A stretch of 64,000 nt of DNA from Rhodococcus jostii NBRC 16295 (lineage in GTDB: Bacteria > Actinomycetota > Actinomycetes > Mycobacteriales > Mycobacteriaceae). Each line of letters opens with the position of its first letter. The stretch's first letter is position 1. This document shows, one piece after another, positions 8,566 through 18,014 of this stretch. The stretch covers positions 53,425 to 117,424 of the forward strand of contig NZ_BCWY01000026.1 in NCBI RefSeq assembly GCF_001894825.1. Direction: 5' to 3'. The position numbers and the translations under genes were made by a program. Below the pieces are notes generated by a model. That model had not been told where the DNA came from. It worked only from the letters and a program-made list of their open reading frames with translations, and did not search any database.

Positions 8566-9752
8566 TGGATTTCGGATACACCCCCAAGCTTGCCGAGCTG
8601 AAGGAACGCGCTCGCGCGCTGACCGAGACGATCATCCCCTTCGAGCTCGAGTGCGAACAGAACAACGGGCTCACCGCACAGGCCCATGCGACGATCAAGC
8701 AGGCCGTCCTCGATTCCGGGCTGCAGGCCATCAACACCCCCACCGAGTACGGCGGTGCCGGCCTGAGCGTGCTCGAACAGGCCGTCGTCCAGGACGAGCT
8801 CGGCAAACTCACCAACGCCCTGTGGGACACAGTATGGCGGCCTGCCAATCCCCTCGCCCACGCCACCTCAGAGCAGATCGAGCGCTACCTGATCCCCGGT
8901 GCCCGGGGTGATCGCCGCGATGCCGTCGCCATCTCCGAGGCGAACGCCGGCTCCGACTTCTCCAGCGCCGTCACCACCGCCAAGCCCGACGGGGACGGGT
9001 ACCTGATCAACGGCGAGAAATGGTTTGTCACGGTCGGTGACGTCGCCGACTATCTGATCGTGCTCGCCAATGTCGAACCCGACAACGCTCCCACCATGTT
9101 CCTGATCGATGCCGATACCCCCGGGGTGTCGATCAAGCACATTCCCCGGTTCACCCACACCTTCGTCTACGAGCACCCCGAGTTCACCTTCGACAACGTC
9201 CGAGTCGGCGCCGACGCCGTCCTCGGCGAAATCGGAGAAGGCCTCGAACTGACCCGGGACTGGTTCACCGAGGAACGCCTGATGATCGGTGCCCGCACCA
9301 TCGGCGCCGCCGAACGCGCCCTGACCCTGGCCGTCCACTGGGCACGCGACCGCGTCCAAGGCGGACAACCACTGATCAACCGTCAGCTCATCCAGGGCAT
9401 GATCGCCGACTCCGTCGTCGACATCACCACCAACCGGGCCCTCACCCATCAGGTCGCGTGGGAGTTCGACCATGCGGACCTCACCGACCCGGCCGTTCGC
9501 AAGACGCTGCACGCCAAGGCGGCAACCGTGAAACTGGCTGCCTCGGAGGCCTCGAACCGGGTCGCCGACCGTGCCGTCCAGATCTTCGGCGGCCGCGGAT
9601 ACATTCGCGACTACCCGGTCGAGCGGCTCTGGCGCGAACTACGAGTCGACCGCATCTGGGAAGGCACCTCCGAGATCCAGCGACTGGTCATCGCGAACGA
9701 AGCCAACAAGCGCGGACTCGACAAGCTCCTGTCCTTCCCGCATCCGGTCTGA
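8565..9752 (+). CDS. acyl-CoA dehydrogenase (395 aa)
   Basis: An FAD enzyme that introduces a 2,3-double bond into an acyl-CoA. Family signs are AISEANAGSDFSS and GEKWFVTVGDVADY (FAD/substrate region), QIFGGRGYIRDYPVERLWRE near the flavin, and RIWEGTSEIQRLVIA, where the Glu aligns with the catalytic base. AAAGGA lies before the ATG, which shares its A with the preceding stop. It completes a route of import, alcohol oxidation, acid formation, CoA activation and dehydrogenation. It is the last gene of the forward operon; decayed transposon DNA follows. Confidence 0.9.
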   Translation: MDFGYTPKLAELKERARALTETIIPFELECEQNNGLTAQAHATIKQAVLDSGLQAINTPTEYGGAGLSVLEQAVVQDELGKLTNALWDTVWRPANPLAHATSEQIERYLIPGARGDRRDAVAISEANAGSDFSSAVTTAKPDGDGYLINGEKWFVTVGDVADYLIVLANVEPDNAPTMFLIDADTPGVSIKHIPRFTHTFVYEHPEFTFDNVRVGADAVLGEIGEGLELTRDWFTEERLMIGARTIGAAERALTLAVHWARDRVQGGQPLINRQLIQGMIADSVVDITTNRALTHQVAWEFDHADLTDPAVRKTLHAKAATVKLAASEASNRVADRAVQIFGGRGYIRDYPVERLWRELRVDRIWEGTSEIQRLVIANEANKRGLDKLLSFPHPV

Positions 9753-10159
9753 CCCAGCGTCCACCCGTTCTCCACCCCACGATCTCGCCTCAGGTGTGAC
9801 GTAGTTCCTTCAAAAAGGGAGGCAGCACGAGGGCCAAAGTTCGGGCTGATCACCCTCTTCCCCACCCAAGGGCGGGATACCCTAACGACACCGCAGGTTT
9901 CGCTTCACGCTACCGGCCGCATCCTCGCTCCCCTATTACAGGGGCTTTCGACACTGGGCTCCGACCCGACCCGACCCGTTCCCAGACCGAGCCGCCAGTC
10001 TGCTACCGGGCCTCCTGGCAGCTACCCGGACCGGACTTCCACCGGCAAGCGACGAAGAGCTTACGAACACGACAAGATCGACTACCTCGAACTCAGAGCC
10101 ACTCCTCTCGAGTTCTGCTGGACGCACCCCAGATCGGATACAGCCGGGGACGTTTGCGG
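9753..10159. other. no intact gene; probable flank of the IS1380 remnant
   Basis: About 400 bases without a supportable gene. A short perfect hairpin CCCCT-ATTAC-AGGGG lies at 9930-9944 followed by CTTTCG. It might be a weak terminator or part of an insertion-sequence end. The region leads into transposase-derived sequence. Confidence 0.35.
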
Positions 10160-10650
10160 GTGAAGCAACTTCGTCGCCTCCATCCCGTCCGATCTCCGGC
10201 AGCGCCCAAAGGGCGTTTCCAAATCCCAGGTCGGCCGGTTGATCGTGCGCCACATCCCCGACCTCAACCACAAGATCAACGATCAGGGCAACGTTGTTCG
10301 ACACCTGGCGCTTCCACACCTTCTTTGCCACCGCCACCGACCTTGACACCGTCGGCGCGGGCAATGCGCACCGTCAGCACGCCATCATCGAGCAGGTCCA
10401 CGCGGACCTGAAGAACTCCGCCCTCGCTCATCTACCCTCGAAATCGTTCGCAGCGAACGCCGCGTGGCTCGTGTGCGCGGTGATGGCATTCGACCTCACC
10501 CGCGCCGCCGGGACTCTCACCGACGTCCCTCAAAGCCACCACCGCCACGATCCGGCGGACCCTAGTCTCGGTCCCGGCGCGGATCGCGTCCTCCGCACGG
10601 CGGTTGACGTTGCACCTGTCGAAAGACTGGCCTTGGGGAAGAGTATCTCG
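10160..10650 (+). pseudogene. IS1380-family transposase, C-terminal remnant with frameshifts
   Basis: Three pieces in different frames read as one IS1380-type transposase C-terminus. The first is GRLIVRHIPDLNHKINDQG. The second is FDTWRFHTFFATATDLDT, then HRQHAIIEQVHADLKNSALA and FAANAAWLVCAVMAFDLTRA. The third is ATIRRTLVSVPARIASSARR, ending in DWPW. Joining them needs shifts near 10295 and near 10525. The N-terminal half is missing or unrecognisable. The remnant stops just short of the E2 gene's 3' end on the opposite strand. It marks an old insertion between two metabolic modules. Confidence 0.75.
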
Positions 10651-10721
10651 CAGAACACGGTCGCCGAGCCGCGAAACCGGCACCGTTGCCGATCACCGCC
10701 GACGACGCCGTGGACCAGAGG

Positions 10722-12026
10722 TCACGCCACAATCCGCAGGGGGTTCTCGAGCAGGTTGGTGAGCGTGGCAAGGAACTGGGCAGCAAGCGCACCGTCGATG
10801 ATGCGATGGTCGACAGTGATCGTGTAGCGCAAGCGCTTGTGGGTCACCACCGTGTCTCCATCCAAGGCAAGTTCATCGCGCGCGGCGCCGACCGCGAGGA
10901 TCGCGCCCTGGGGTGGGTTGATAATCGCGGTGAAGTGCTCGATTCCATACATACCGAGGTTGCTGATCGTGAAAGTTCCATCGCTCATGTCCGCTGTCGT
11001 CAGCTTCCGGTCCGACGCCCTGCTGACAAGATCTCGCGTGATGGCGGATATCGCGGTAACGGCAGTGCGGTCGGCGTCCCGGACGACGGGGACGACGAGC
11101 CCAAGAGGAGAGGCCACAGCGATGCCCACGTGGATACGCTGGTGGATGAGGGTCTGCCCGCGCCCGTCGGAGGCGTAGGAGGCGTTCACGCCGGGGTGGG
11201 CGCGCAGCGCGAGCCCGACGGCGCGGACGAGGATGTCGTTGACGCTCACTTTCTCGCTCGTGTCGGCGTTCGCGTGGTTGACCCGGGCGCGCAGTGCCAT
11301 GAGTTCGTCGACGTCCGCGGACGCGGTCACGGTGAAGGTCGGGGTTGTGGTGCCGCTCTCGGTCAACCGAACGGCGATCGCCTGGCGTGTGCCGTCGAAC
11401 GGAACCGGATGCGGTTCGCGGGGGTCCGATCCAACTGGCGGAGGTGCCGATGCGGCAGAGGGTTCCACCTTCACCGAGGTCGTAGATTCGGCGAGGGGGG
11501 CATCGAGGTCGGCGCGGACGATGCGTCCGCCCGGGCCGGTCCCTGAGACTGCCGCGAGGTCGATGCCGCGTTCCAGAGCGAGCTTGCGCACCAACGGAGT
11601 CGCGGGGCGGCGCTCCGAATGTCCGTTGGACATCGACGCCATAGGCGTCGCATTCTGCTTCTGAGGCTCCGGCTGACCAGTCGACCTGTCTATGTCCGAT
11701 CCCTGTTTCCCGTTAGGCTCGGCGGTAGGGCTGGCGGCCGGAGATGAATCGACTCCAGTCGGCATGGCGGCAATGCCAGTCGGCGTGTCGCTTCCGTTGT
11801 CGAGTCGGGCGATTGGTGCGCCGATAGGGGCGTTCTCGCCCTCAGCGACGATTATCTCGACCAGGGTGCCGGCTTCGTAGGACTCCTGTTCCATGATGGC
11901 TTTGTCGGTCTCGATCTCGACGAGGAGATCTCCAGGGGAGACCGTGTCGCCAGGCTTCTTGTGCCAGGCAGAGATAGCGCCTTCGGTCATGGTGTCGGAG
12001 AGGCGTGGCATGAGGATTTCGATCAT
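10722..12026 (-). CDS. 2-oxoacid dehydrogenase E2 (dihydrolipoyl acyltransferase, 434 aa)
   Basis: The acyl-transferring core of a pyruvate-, acetoin- or branched-chain-type dehydrogenase complex. Residues about 1-78 are a lipoyl domain with the modified Lys in ETDKA. A Pro/Ala/Ser-rich linker follows, then a peripheral subunit-binding domain (ATPLVRKLALERGIDLAAVS, with TGPGGRIVRAD). The C-terminal catalytic domain ends with the active-site motif DHRIIDG. One lipoyl domain only. GAGAGGAAA precedes the ATG. It is the third gene of the E1alpha-E1beta-E2 operon. Confidence 0.92.
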   Translation of the reverse strand: MIEILMPRLSDTMTEGAISAWHKKPGDTVSPGDLLVEIETDKAIMEQESYEAGTLVEIIVAEGENAPIGAPIARLDNGSDTPTGIAAMPTGVDSSPAASPTAEPNGKQGSDIDRSTGQPEPQKQNATPMASMSNGHSERRPATPLVRKLALERGIDLAAVSGTGPGGRIVRADLDAPLAESTTSVKVEPSAASAPPPVGSDPREPHPVPFDGTRQAIAVRLTESGTTTPTFTVTASADVDELMALRARVNHANADTSEKVSVNDILVRAVGLALRAHPGVNASYASDGRGQTLIHQRIHVGIAVASPLGLVVPVVRDADRTAVTAISAITRDLVSRASDRKLTTADMSDGTFTISNLGMYGIEHFTAIINPPQGAILAVGAARDELALDGDTVVTHKRLRYTITVDHRIIDGALAAQFLATLTNLLENPLRIVA

Positions 12027-12038
12027 TATGGTTTCCTC

Positions 12039-13031
12039 TCAGCGGCGCCGGGCGACGGCGTCGAGCGTTTCGCGGATGGCGGTGATCGCGTCGTCTGCCG
12101 AGGGCAGTGCGGCGGTTTCGAGGGGCTTGGCGTACGGGAGGGGGACTTCGGCCATGGCGACTCGTCGGACGGGAGCGTCGAGCCAGTCGAATGCGCCGTC
12201 GGAGATGGTCGCGGCAATCTCCGCGCCAATACCGTAAGTGAGCCAGTCATCTTCGAGCACGACCGCGCAGTTCGTCTTCTTCACTGAGGCGATGATCGTG
12301 TCTCTGTCGAGCGGGCGAAGGCTGCGCAGATCTACGACCTCGACGTCGGTACCCTCTTCGGCGAGCCGTTCGGCAACCTGGAGGGCCACCGCGGCCATAC
12401 GCGAATAGGCAACGATGGTGATGTCGGCACCCTCGCGGGTGACGGCGGCCTTGCCGATCTCAACAGGCTCGTCGTGGTCGGGGACCTCGCCGGTAGTGTT
12501 GTAGAGGGCAAGGTTCTCCAGCACGAGTACCGGGTCGTCGTCGCGGATCGCCGCGAGCATGAGCGCCTTCGCGTCGGCCGGGGATGAGGGGGCGACCACC
12601 TTCATGCCGGGAACGAAGGCGTAGTACAGCTCGATGTTCTGCGAGTGGGTGGCGCCGAGCTGCTGTCCGCCGCCACCGGGGGTACGGATCACCATGGGCA
12701 CGCAAGCCTGGCCGCCGAACATGCCGTAGATCTTTGCGGCGTGGTTGACGATCTGGTCCAGCGCGAGCAGGGAGAAGTTGATCGTCATGATCTCCACTAC
12801 TGGCCTCAGCCCCAGCATCGCCGCGCCGATCGCGGCGCCTGTGAAGCCCTCCTCGGCAATCGGTGTGTCCCGGACCCTCTTAGGGCCGAACTCATCGAGC
12901 ATGCCCGCAGTGATCTTGTAAGAGCCTTCGAACAGGCCGATCTCCTCGCCAATCAGGAACACACTCTCGTCGCGCAGCATCTCGCTGCGCAGTGCGTCGT
13001 GCAGTGCCTGGCGGTAGCTGATCACGCTCAC
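12039..13031 (-). CDS. 2-oxoacid dehydrogenase E1 beta subunit (330 aa)
   Basis: The beta chain of a heterotetrameric thiamine-diphosphate dehydrogenase. Family signs are the N-terminal ALHDALRSEMLRDESVFLIG, GEEIGLFEGSYKIT, DTPIAEEGFTGAAIG with the cofactor Glu, and QACVPMVIRTPGGGGQQLG. The C-terminus has VVLEDDWLTYGIGAEIAA. The start is GTG and overlaps the stop of the alpha subunit (GTGA), indicating coupled translation and equal subunit amounts. Acetoin and pyruvate enzymes of this class cannot be told apart by eye. Confidence 0.92.
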   Translation of the reverse strand: MSVISYRQALHDALRSEMLRDESVFLIGEEIGLFEGSYKITAGMLDEFGPKRVRDTPIAEEGFTGAAIGAAMLGLRPVVEIMTINFSLLALDQIVNHAAKIYGMFGGQACVPMVIRTPGGGGQQLGATHSQNIELYYAFVPGMKVVAPSSPADAKALMLAAIRDDDPVLVLENLALYNTTGEVPDHDEPVEIGKAAVTREGADITIVAYSRMAAVALQVAERLAEEGTDVEVVDLRSLRPLDRDTIIASVKKTNCAVVLEDDWLTYGIGAEIAATISDGAFDWLDAPVRRVAMAEVPLPYAKPLETAALPSADDAITAIRETLDAVARRR

Positions 13032-14146
13032 TGGTGCACCTCCGCGACCTTCGCAGAAATCGGTCTCGGTGGTGCGGGAAACAACGCGCTGCCAGGCAGG
13101 CGGCGCGAGTCGTTCGGGACCGGAGTGGCGTAGGTGTAGTCGAACAGCGTCGCCGCATCCGGATGCGGACTCGCATCTGCGAATGCGACCGCAGACGCGA
13201 CCCGCTCCATCACTTCGGAGTCGAACTGGGAGATGAGCTCATCGGTCAGCAACCCCTGCTCGTGCAGCCGCACGGCGTACCCCGCCACCGGGTCGGCGGC
13301 CTTAAGTGCTTCTGCTTCTTTGACACTGCGGTAGCGGGCCGGGTCGACGACCGAGTGTCCCTTCAGCCGACCCGACACGGCCTCCAGCAGGTACGGCTCA
13401 CCCTTCCTTGCACTGGCCAGCGCGATCTGGGCCGCCGCATGCACCGCAACAGGATCGTTGCCATCCACCCGGGCCGAGGCCATTCGGTAGGACGCAGCGC
13501 GCTTGTGCAGCTCCGGCTCCGCTGAGGACTGCCCCACTGGGGTACCCATGCCGAGCCCGTTGTTGACGACCGCATAGACGATCGGCAGCCCCCAAAGCGC
13601 TGCGATGTTCAACGACTCATGGAACGCGCCGATGTTCGTCGTACCATCGCCCATCAGACACACCACCGCCTCGGAGCCGCCGCGGTAGTCGATCGCCAGC
13701 GCCGCACCGGTCGCCAGCGGCACCTGGCCGCCGACGATCCCGTATCCGCCCATGAACCGAGAGGCGATGTCGAACATATGCATCGACCCGCCCCACCCAC
13801 GGGACACCCCGTCGGTCCGACCGTAGAGCTCAGCCATCACCCGCGCGGGGTCGATCCCGCGGGCAATCGCGTAGCCGTGTTCCCGATAGTTCGTGAACAC
13901 GTAGTCGTTCGGGTCGAGTGCCGCCATGAGTCCGGCGACGGTGGCCTCTTCACCGAGGTTCAGATGGCAGTAGCCCCCGATCTTTGCCTCTGTATAGGCA
14001 CGGGCAGCCCGCTCCTCGAAGCGACGGATCAGCACCATCTGCCGGTAGAAGTCCAGCCGCTGCTGATCCGTCAGAGTCCCGGCAAGGGGGAAGCTAGCTG
14101 TCGCGCGTCGAGTCGACGCGCGGGTGGCCTTGGTTATCGAGGGCAT
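13028..14146 (-). CDS. 2-oxoacid dehydrogenase E1 alpha subunit (372 aa)
   Basis: The alpha chain that binds thiamine diphosphate and decarboxylates the 2-oxoacid. The ThDP motif runs from GDGTTNIGAFHESLN to VVNNGLGMGTP (GDG...NN). Other marks are GGYCHLNLGEEATVAGLMA, FTNYREHGYAIARG and the SRGWGGSMHMFD loop. I chose ATG at 14146 because AAGGAGA lies upstream; a longer reading frame to 14278 lacks a ribosome site and runs through the promoter region. First gene of the operon. No dihydrolipoyl dehydrogenase (E3) is in the window, so E3 is presumably shared. Confidence 0.92.
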   Translation of the reverse strand: MPSITKATRASTRRATASFPLAGTLTDQQRLDFYRQMVLIRRFEERAARAYTEAKIGGYCHLNLGEEATVAGLMAALDPNDYVFTNYREHGYAIARGIDPARVMAELYGRTDGVSRGWGGSMHMFDIASRFMGGYGIVGGQVPLATGAALAIDYRGGSEAVVCLMGDGTTNIGAFHESLNIAALWGLPIVYAVVNNGLGMGTPVGQSSAEPELHKRAASYRMASARVDGNDPVAVHAAAQIALASARKGEPYLLEAVSGRLKGHSVVDPARYRSVKEAEALKAADPVAGYAVRLHEQGLLTDELISQFDSEVMERVASAVAFADASPHPDAATLFDYTYATPVPNDSRRLPGSALFPAPPRPISAKVAEVHQ

Positions 14147-14276
14147 CGTGGGTTCTCCTTCTCGCCTACATGAACCGCAGCCGTGAGCCGATCTGTCCGG
14201 AAGGACCCACGACTGCGGGGTCGCCGCTCGGCCTCGACGGTGCGCGGGCAACGGCAACCACAGAATGAAACGAAAC

Positions 14277-14306
14277 ACGGTTCATTATAGTATGTACTCG
14301 AATCGT
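14277..14306. promoter_or_regulatory. inverted repeat, candidate TetR operator
   Basis: ACGGTTC (14277-14283) and GAATCGT (14300-14306) form an inverted repeat with one mismatch and a 16-base spacer. It overlaps the predicted promoter of the E1/E2 operon and lies 23 bases before the TetR gene, a typical place for an operator of a divergent regulator. The assignment is positional only. Confidence 0.35.
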
Positions 14307-14312
14307 TGTTGA
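14284..14312 (-). promoter_or_regulatory. predicted sigma-70-type promoter of the E1/E2 operon
   Basis: On the minus strand a perfect TATAAT occupies 14289-14284. TCAACA (14312-14307) stands 17 bases upstream and matches TTGACA at four of six positions. Transcription would start near 14277 and leave a leader of about 130 bases before the E1 alpha ATG at 14146. Confidence 0.5.
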
Positions 14313-14328
14313 ATCGGAGGAGTGGCAA

Positions 14329-14949
14329 ATGGCTACCGAAGGCGTGGCGGCGACCCGGAAGAGAGGGCGTCCGACCGAAGCGGAGCGCGCGCAGCGGCGC
14401 GACGACATCCTCAATGTGGCGGTGCAGTTGTTCGTTGCTGGCGGGTTCGCGCAGGTCACACTAGACGATATTGTCACCGAGGCGCACGTCACCAAACGCA
14501 CGATCTACGGCTACTTCGGGGATCGCTCCGAGATTTTTCTGGCCGCCGTCGAACGGCTCCGACACCGCACACTGGGTCAGCTGGCCACTGGGGAGAGCCT
14601 TGAAGAGCTCGCGACCAACATCGTCTCCACTCTGCATTCTGACGAAGCAATCGGGCTGCACCGGTTGATGATCACAGAAGCCCACAGCTTCCCCGACCTT
14701 GCAAAGCGCTTCTACCGAGACGGACCCCAGGCTTACATCGCTGCACTGGACGCGCGGCTACCCGCACCAGACCCCGACTTGGCGCAGTCGGTGTTCGCCC
14801 TTCTTCTCGGCGAACCTCACAGACAACGCCTGCTTGGGCTGCGCGCGGCTCCCAACCTCGAGGAGGCTGCAACTCAGGCGGGAATCGTACTGCGCCGCTT
14901 CGGACTCACCCAAGATCGAGCGAGTGATCGCACGCATTCCCGCCGCTGA
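14329..14949 (+). CDS. TetR/AcrR-family transcriptional regulator (206 aa)
   Basis: A one-domain-pair TetR repressor of normal length. The HTH occupies residues about 22-70 (RDDILNVAVQLFVAGGFAQV, then KRTIYGYFGDRSEIF). The C-terminal helical domain should bind a ligand. GGAGGAG lies before the ATG. It is divergent from the 2-oxoacid dehydrogenase operon, 182 bases from the E1 alpha start, and most likely represses it; ligand unknown. Confidence 0.88.
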   Translation: MATEGVAATRKRGRPTEAERAQRRDDILNVAVQLFVAGGFAQVTLDDIVTEAHVTKRTIYGYFGDRSEIFLAAVERLRHRTLGQLATGESLEELATNIVSTLHSDEAIGLHRLMITEAHSFPDLAKRFYRDGPQAYIAALDARLPAPDPDLAQSVFALLLGEPHRQRLLGLRAAPNLEEAATQAGIVLRRFGLTQDRASDRTHSRR

Positions 14950-16397
14950 CAGCGAACGCCCCTGAAGAGCAACAATACCCGCGTCCGGGACTGTCCGAAT
15001 CGCGATAGTGTTTGCACAAATCCGGCTCGAGAGAAGTCGAGCGGTCACCGGCGGTCGTAGTGCCCCATTGACTGTGCCTCGAAGCCAAGGTGGTGAGTCC
15101 TGGGTACTAGTGTCCGTTCCTTAACCGGCCAGGCCACCAACAGCGCGGCCATCGCCAAATAACTACCGCGAGTTCGTAACCGCGCAAACGGTAGCACGCG
15201 CTCAGCGACCCTTTGCTCATAACGCAGCTAGACGATCGTTGCTGCGGTGAGTGGGTGTTTTAATATTGGACGTCACCCACATCACATCTTTCGGATCGAC
15301 TAGCCGGAGCGTCATATGATCGCCGCGCACTACCCGCCGTCCGGCGGCGACGCGGGCTGGTGCTCCGACCTCGCCAGCCAAACCCCTGTGGTTGGCGAGG
15401 TCTTCACACTTCGGCGGTTCGACTTGACCCGAAAAGGGACCGTCGATGGGAACCCGCCTTTCCGCGCCACGGGATGGCGGGGTTCCACTCCCTATCGAAG
15501 CTCGAAGCACCTGACTCAGCGATGGGGCGCCGCTACGGTGTCACGGCGGTCGCCTGTGGCGACGCCGTTCACGTCGTTGAGCTTCCACCGCGTGAACTCG
15601 TGACGATGTGCGGTGGGTGATCTCGAGCAGCGTCGAAATGTCGGTGTGGCCCTTGCGCGTGTCGGCTCTCCCATGCCCTTCCAGTTCCGCCGCTACCTCC
15701 CCTGCAAGGACGCTTCGATTGTCGGCGAACAGAGCTAAGCGGGTGCCAGGCAGCGCGGCGCAGATCATCGTCGAATTGGTCGACTATCGGGGGTCTATTT
15801 ACCGCCAACCGAGTTCGCGGTGACCTGCGGCCCTGGGGCGGCGCGACCCTGTCCGCGGTCGCCGAATTCCCTCCGGCAGATCCGGGAACAAGACCCAACC
15901 GGCGGCCCGCGAGGTGCTGCACCCGCCGCTCTGCACTTGGTGGCGGTCCTCGGCGAGCACGCCGCCGAACTCGACAGCAGATCCGCGACACCGACCGCCC
16001 ATCCCCACTGCAAGCTTCCCGGGCTGCGTCACGGCAGCCCGAAGCAATCGACGACCGCATCGGCATGCTCGCCGACTACACCGGCGACCGCGACGCCCTT
16101 GCCCATGCTCGAAGACCACGACATCGCCCGCCGGCGGGGCGCCGGCTCGGTCCGCGGACGACCCGGTGCTGCCCGTCGCCACCAACGTCCGCACCCGCAG
16201 GCGCCTGGCAAACGGGAGTCTCTGTCGCCCTGTACCAGCGACGGCTTAGATGGGACCTCGCTCGGGTCGAAGAACAATTGTCCAGGTTGCAATCTCACAT
16301 AGGGCCCTGGTTTCGCCGTGCGGAACGCTTCCCTAGCAATCTGTCTCAGACTGAAGGAGTCTCCACAGCATTCATTTCCATACCGAAAGAGGGACTT
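14950..16397. other. decayed region without an intact gene
   Basis: Nearly 1.45 kb in which no frame gives a convincing protein. Between 15840 and 16260 scraps in different + frames (AALHLVAVLGEHAAELD, then IDDRIGMLADYTGDRDALAH) look like one former alpha-helical gene broken by frameshifts, but I cannot name the family. A resemblance of the second scrap to IS110-type transposases was noted and is weak. GAAAGAGGGA at 16385-16394 is the ribosome site of the next gene. Confidence 0.4.
15367..15402. repeat. perfect 10-bp inverted repeat (stem-loop)
   Basis: GACCTCGCCA (15367-15376) and TGGCGAGGTC (15393-15402) are exact reverse complements with a 16-base loop. No U-rich tract follows on either strand. 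It lies in otherwise unreadable DNA. It could be a relic terminator or operator, or an insertion-sequence end. Confidence 0.45.
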
Positions 16398-17957
16398 ATG
16401 CGTGCGATTCCGGTACTGGTTCCCCAGGGGACTGGCTTGTCCGAGTCGCTCGTACCCTTCGTGGAAGTACGGGGTGTGTCGAAGCGCTACCCCGGCGTTC
16501 TCGCGCTCGACAACGCGAGCGTAGCGATCCATCCCGGCGAGGTTCTTTCATTGACCGGGGAGAACGGGTCGGGCAAGTCGACACTGGCCAAAATTATCGG
16601 TGGTGTCGAGCAGCCTGATCGGGGCACGATCGTAGTCAACGGCGTCGAGAGAAAGATCGCGAATCCCGTCGCAGCGCGTTCCTTGGGCATAGTTATGATC
16701 AGCCAGGAACTGACCTTGGCGCCACAGTTGTCGGTGGCTGAGAACGTCCTGATGGGACGGTTGCCCCGGACTAGTCGGCGCACTGTCGACTGGCGGGAGA
16801 TGCGGCGTCGCGCTCGTAAGGAACTCGATGCCCTCGGGGTAGACGTCGGTGTCGATGTTCGGGTCGGCGATCTCAGCGTTGAACTGCAGCAAGGGATCGA
16901 GATCGCGCGAGCGGTCTCCGCGAAGGCGCGACTGCTGATCCTGGACGAGGCCACCAGTTCGTTGTCCGAACCCGCTACAGACCGCCTCCTCGAACTCGTC
17001 CGTGAGCAAAGCGAAGGTGGCACGGCGGTGATAATGATCTCTCACAGGATGCCCGAGCTCTACTCCACGGCGCATAAGGCCACCGTCCTTCGCGACGGCC
17101 GGACGATCGGGACGGTGCCGCTACCCGAGACGCCTGAGCAGAACCTGGTCCAGATGATGGTCGGCCGCGAACTTACCGACTATTACGGTCGGCGGGATGT
17201 GACCCCAGGCGACATCGTGCTTCAGGTCCGTGACCTAGCCTCAGCCGATGGCCGGCTCAAGGCCACTTCGTTCGATGTTCGCAGCGGCGAAGTGCTTGGT
17301 ATCGCTGGTCTAGTTGGCTCAGGCAAGGCCGAACTCGGGTTAGCGCTCGGTGGAGCCATTCCAGCGACCGGTGACATCACCGTTAACGGTCAGCCACTAA
17401 GGCCAGGTGATCCGCGACGCTCCTCGTCAGCCGGAATCGGGTTCGTGCCTGATGATCGGAAACGTTCCGCTCTATTACCGACGAGGAGCGTCGCGGAGAA
17501 CATGAGCTTCCCGTGGTTGCGAACACTCACACGCGCCGGGATCGTGCCCGTTGGTGAGGAAATGCGCCGAGTTCAGTCTGCGCTCTCGGAGTACGGAGTC
17601 AAGACTTCCTCGTCCAGCAAGCGAATTACATTGCTCTCCGGCGGCAACCAACAAAAGGCGATCCTCGGGCGGACCTTCGCACTTGGTTTCCCGGTTTACA
17701 TACTCAGCGAGCCGACGCGGGGAGTCGATGTCGGTTCCAAGACTCAGATCTATGCGTTGCTCCAGAGACTCGTTGAGCGGGGTGCTGCTGTGATCGTGAT
17801 TAGCTCCGAACTTCCAGAGATCCTCGGATTGGCCGATCGCGTGCTCGTCTACTTCCAGGGGGCAGTGCACGGCGAGGTCTCAGGTGAGGCGCTCACGGAG
17901 ACGGTCCTCAACGACATCGCTATCAGCGGTCACATCCACTCCGAGCAGGTGCTCTGA
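16398..17957 (+). CDS. sugar-type ABC transporter, double ATPase subunit (519 aa)
   Basis: The energy-coupling subunit of an RbsA/XylG/MglA-type importer, with two fused nucleotide-binding domains. In the first, Walker A is LTGENGSGKSTLAKI, the signature region is LSVELQQGIEIARAV and Walker B is LLILDEATSSL. In the second, GLVGSGKAELGLALG replaces Walker A, LSGGNQQKAILGR is the signature and PTRGVDVGSK follows. The second Walker A lacks the usual GKS/T end (GSGKAEL), common in this family, where the second site is often degenerate. ATG chosen at 16398 after GAAAGAGGGA. First of three genes. Confidence 0.92.
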   Translation: MRAIPVLVPQGTGLSESLVPFVEVRGVSKRYPGVLALDNASVAIHPGEVLSLTGENGSGKSTLAKIIGGVEQPDRGTIVVNGVERKIANPVAARSLGIVMISQELTLAPQLSVAENVLMGRLPRTSRRTVDWREMRRRARKELDALGVDVGVDVRVGDLSVELQQGIEIARAVSAKARLLILDEATSSLSEPATDRLLELVREQSEGGTAVIMISHRMPELYSTAHKATVLRDGRTIGTVPLPETPEQNLVQMMVGRELTDYYGRRDVTPGDIVLQVRDLASADGRLKATSFDVRSGEVLGIAGLVGSGKAELGLALGGAIPATGDITVNGQPLRPGDPRRSSSAGIGFVPDDRKRSALLPTRSVAENMSFPWLRTLTRAGIVPVGEEMRRVQSALSEYGVKTSSSSKRITLLSGGNQQKAILGRTFALGFPVYILSEPTRGVDVGSKTQIYALLQRLVERGAAVIVISSELPEILGLADRVLVYFQGAVHGEVSGEALTETVLNDIAISGHIHSEQVL

Positions 17958-18014
17958 TCTGCGCGGATCCCAGCTGCACTCGCCACCCGAAAATTCTTGG
18001 AACGAAGGATTCAC

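Noticed and set aside
15840..16260. IS110-type transposase remnant suggested by YTGDRDALAH
   Set aside because: Only one short scrap is similar and the catalytic motifs are absent; kept only as unidentified decayed sequence.
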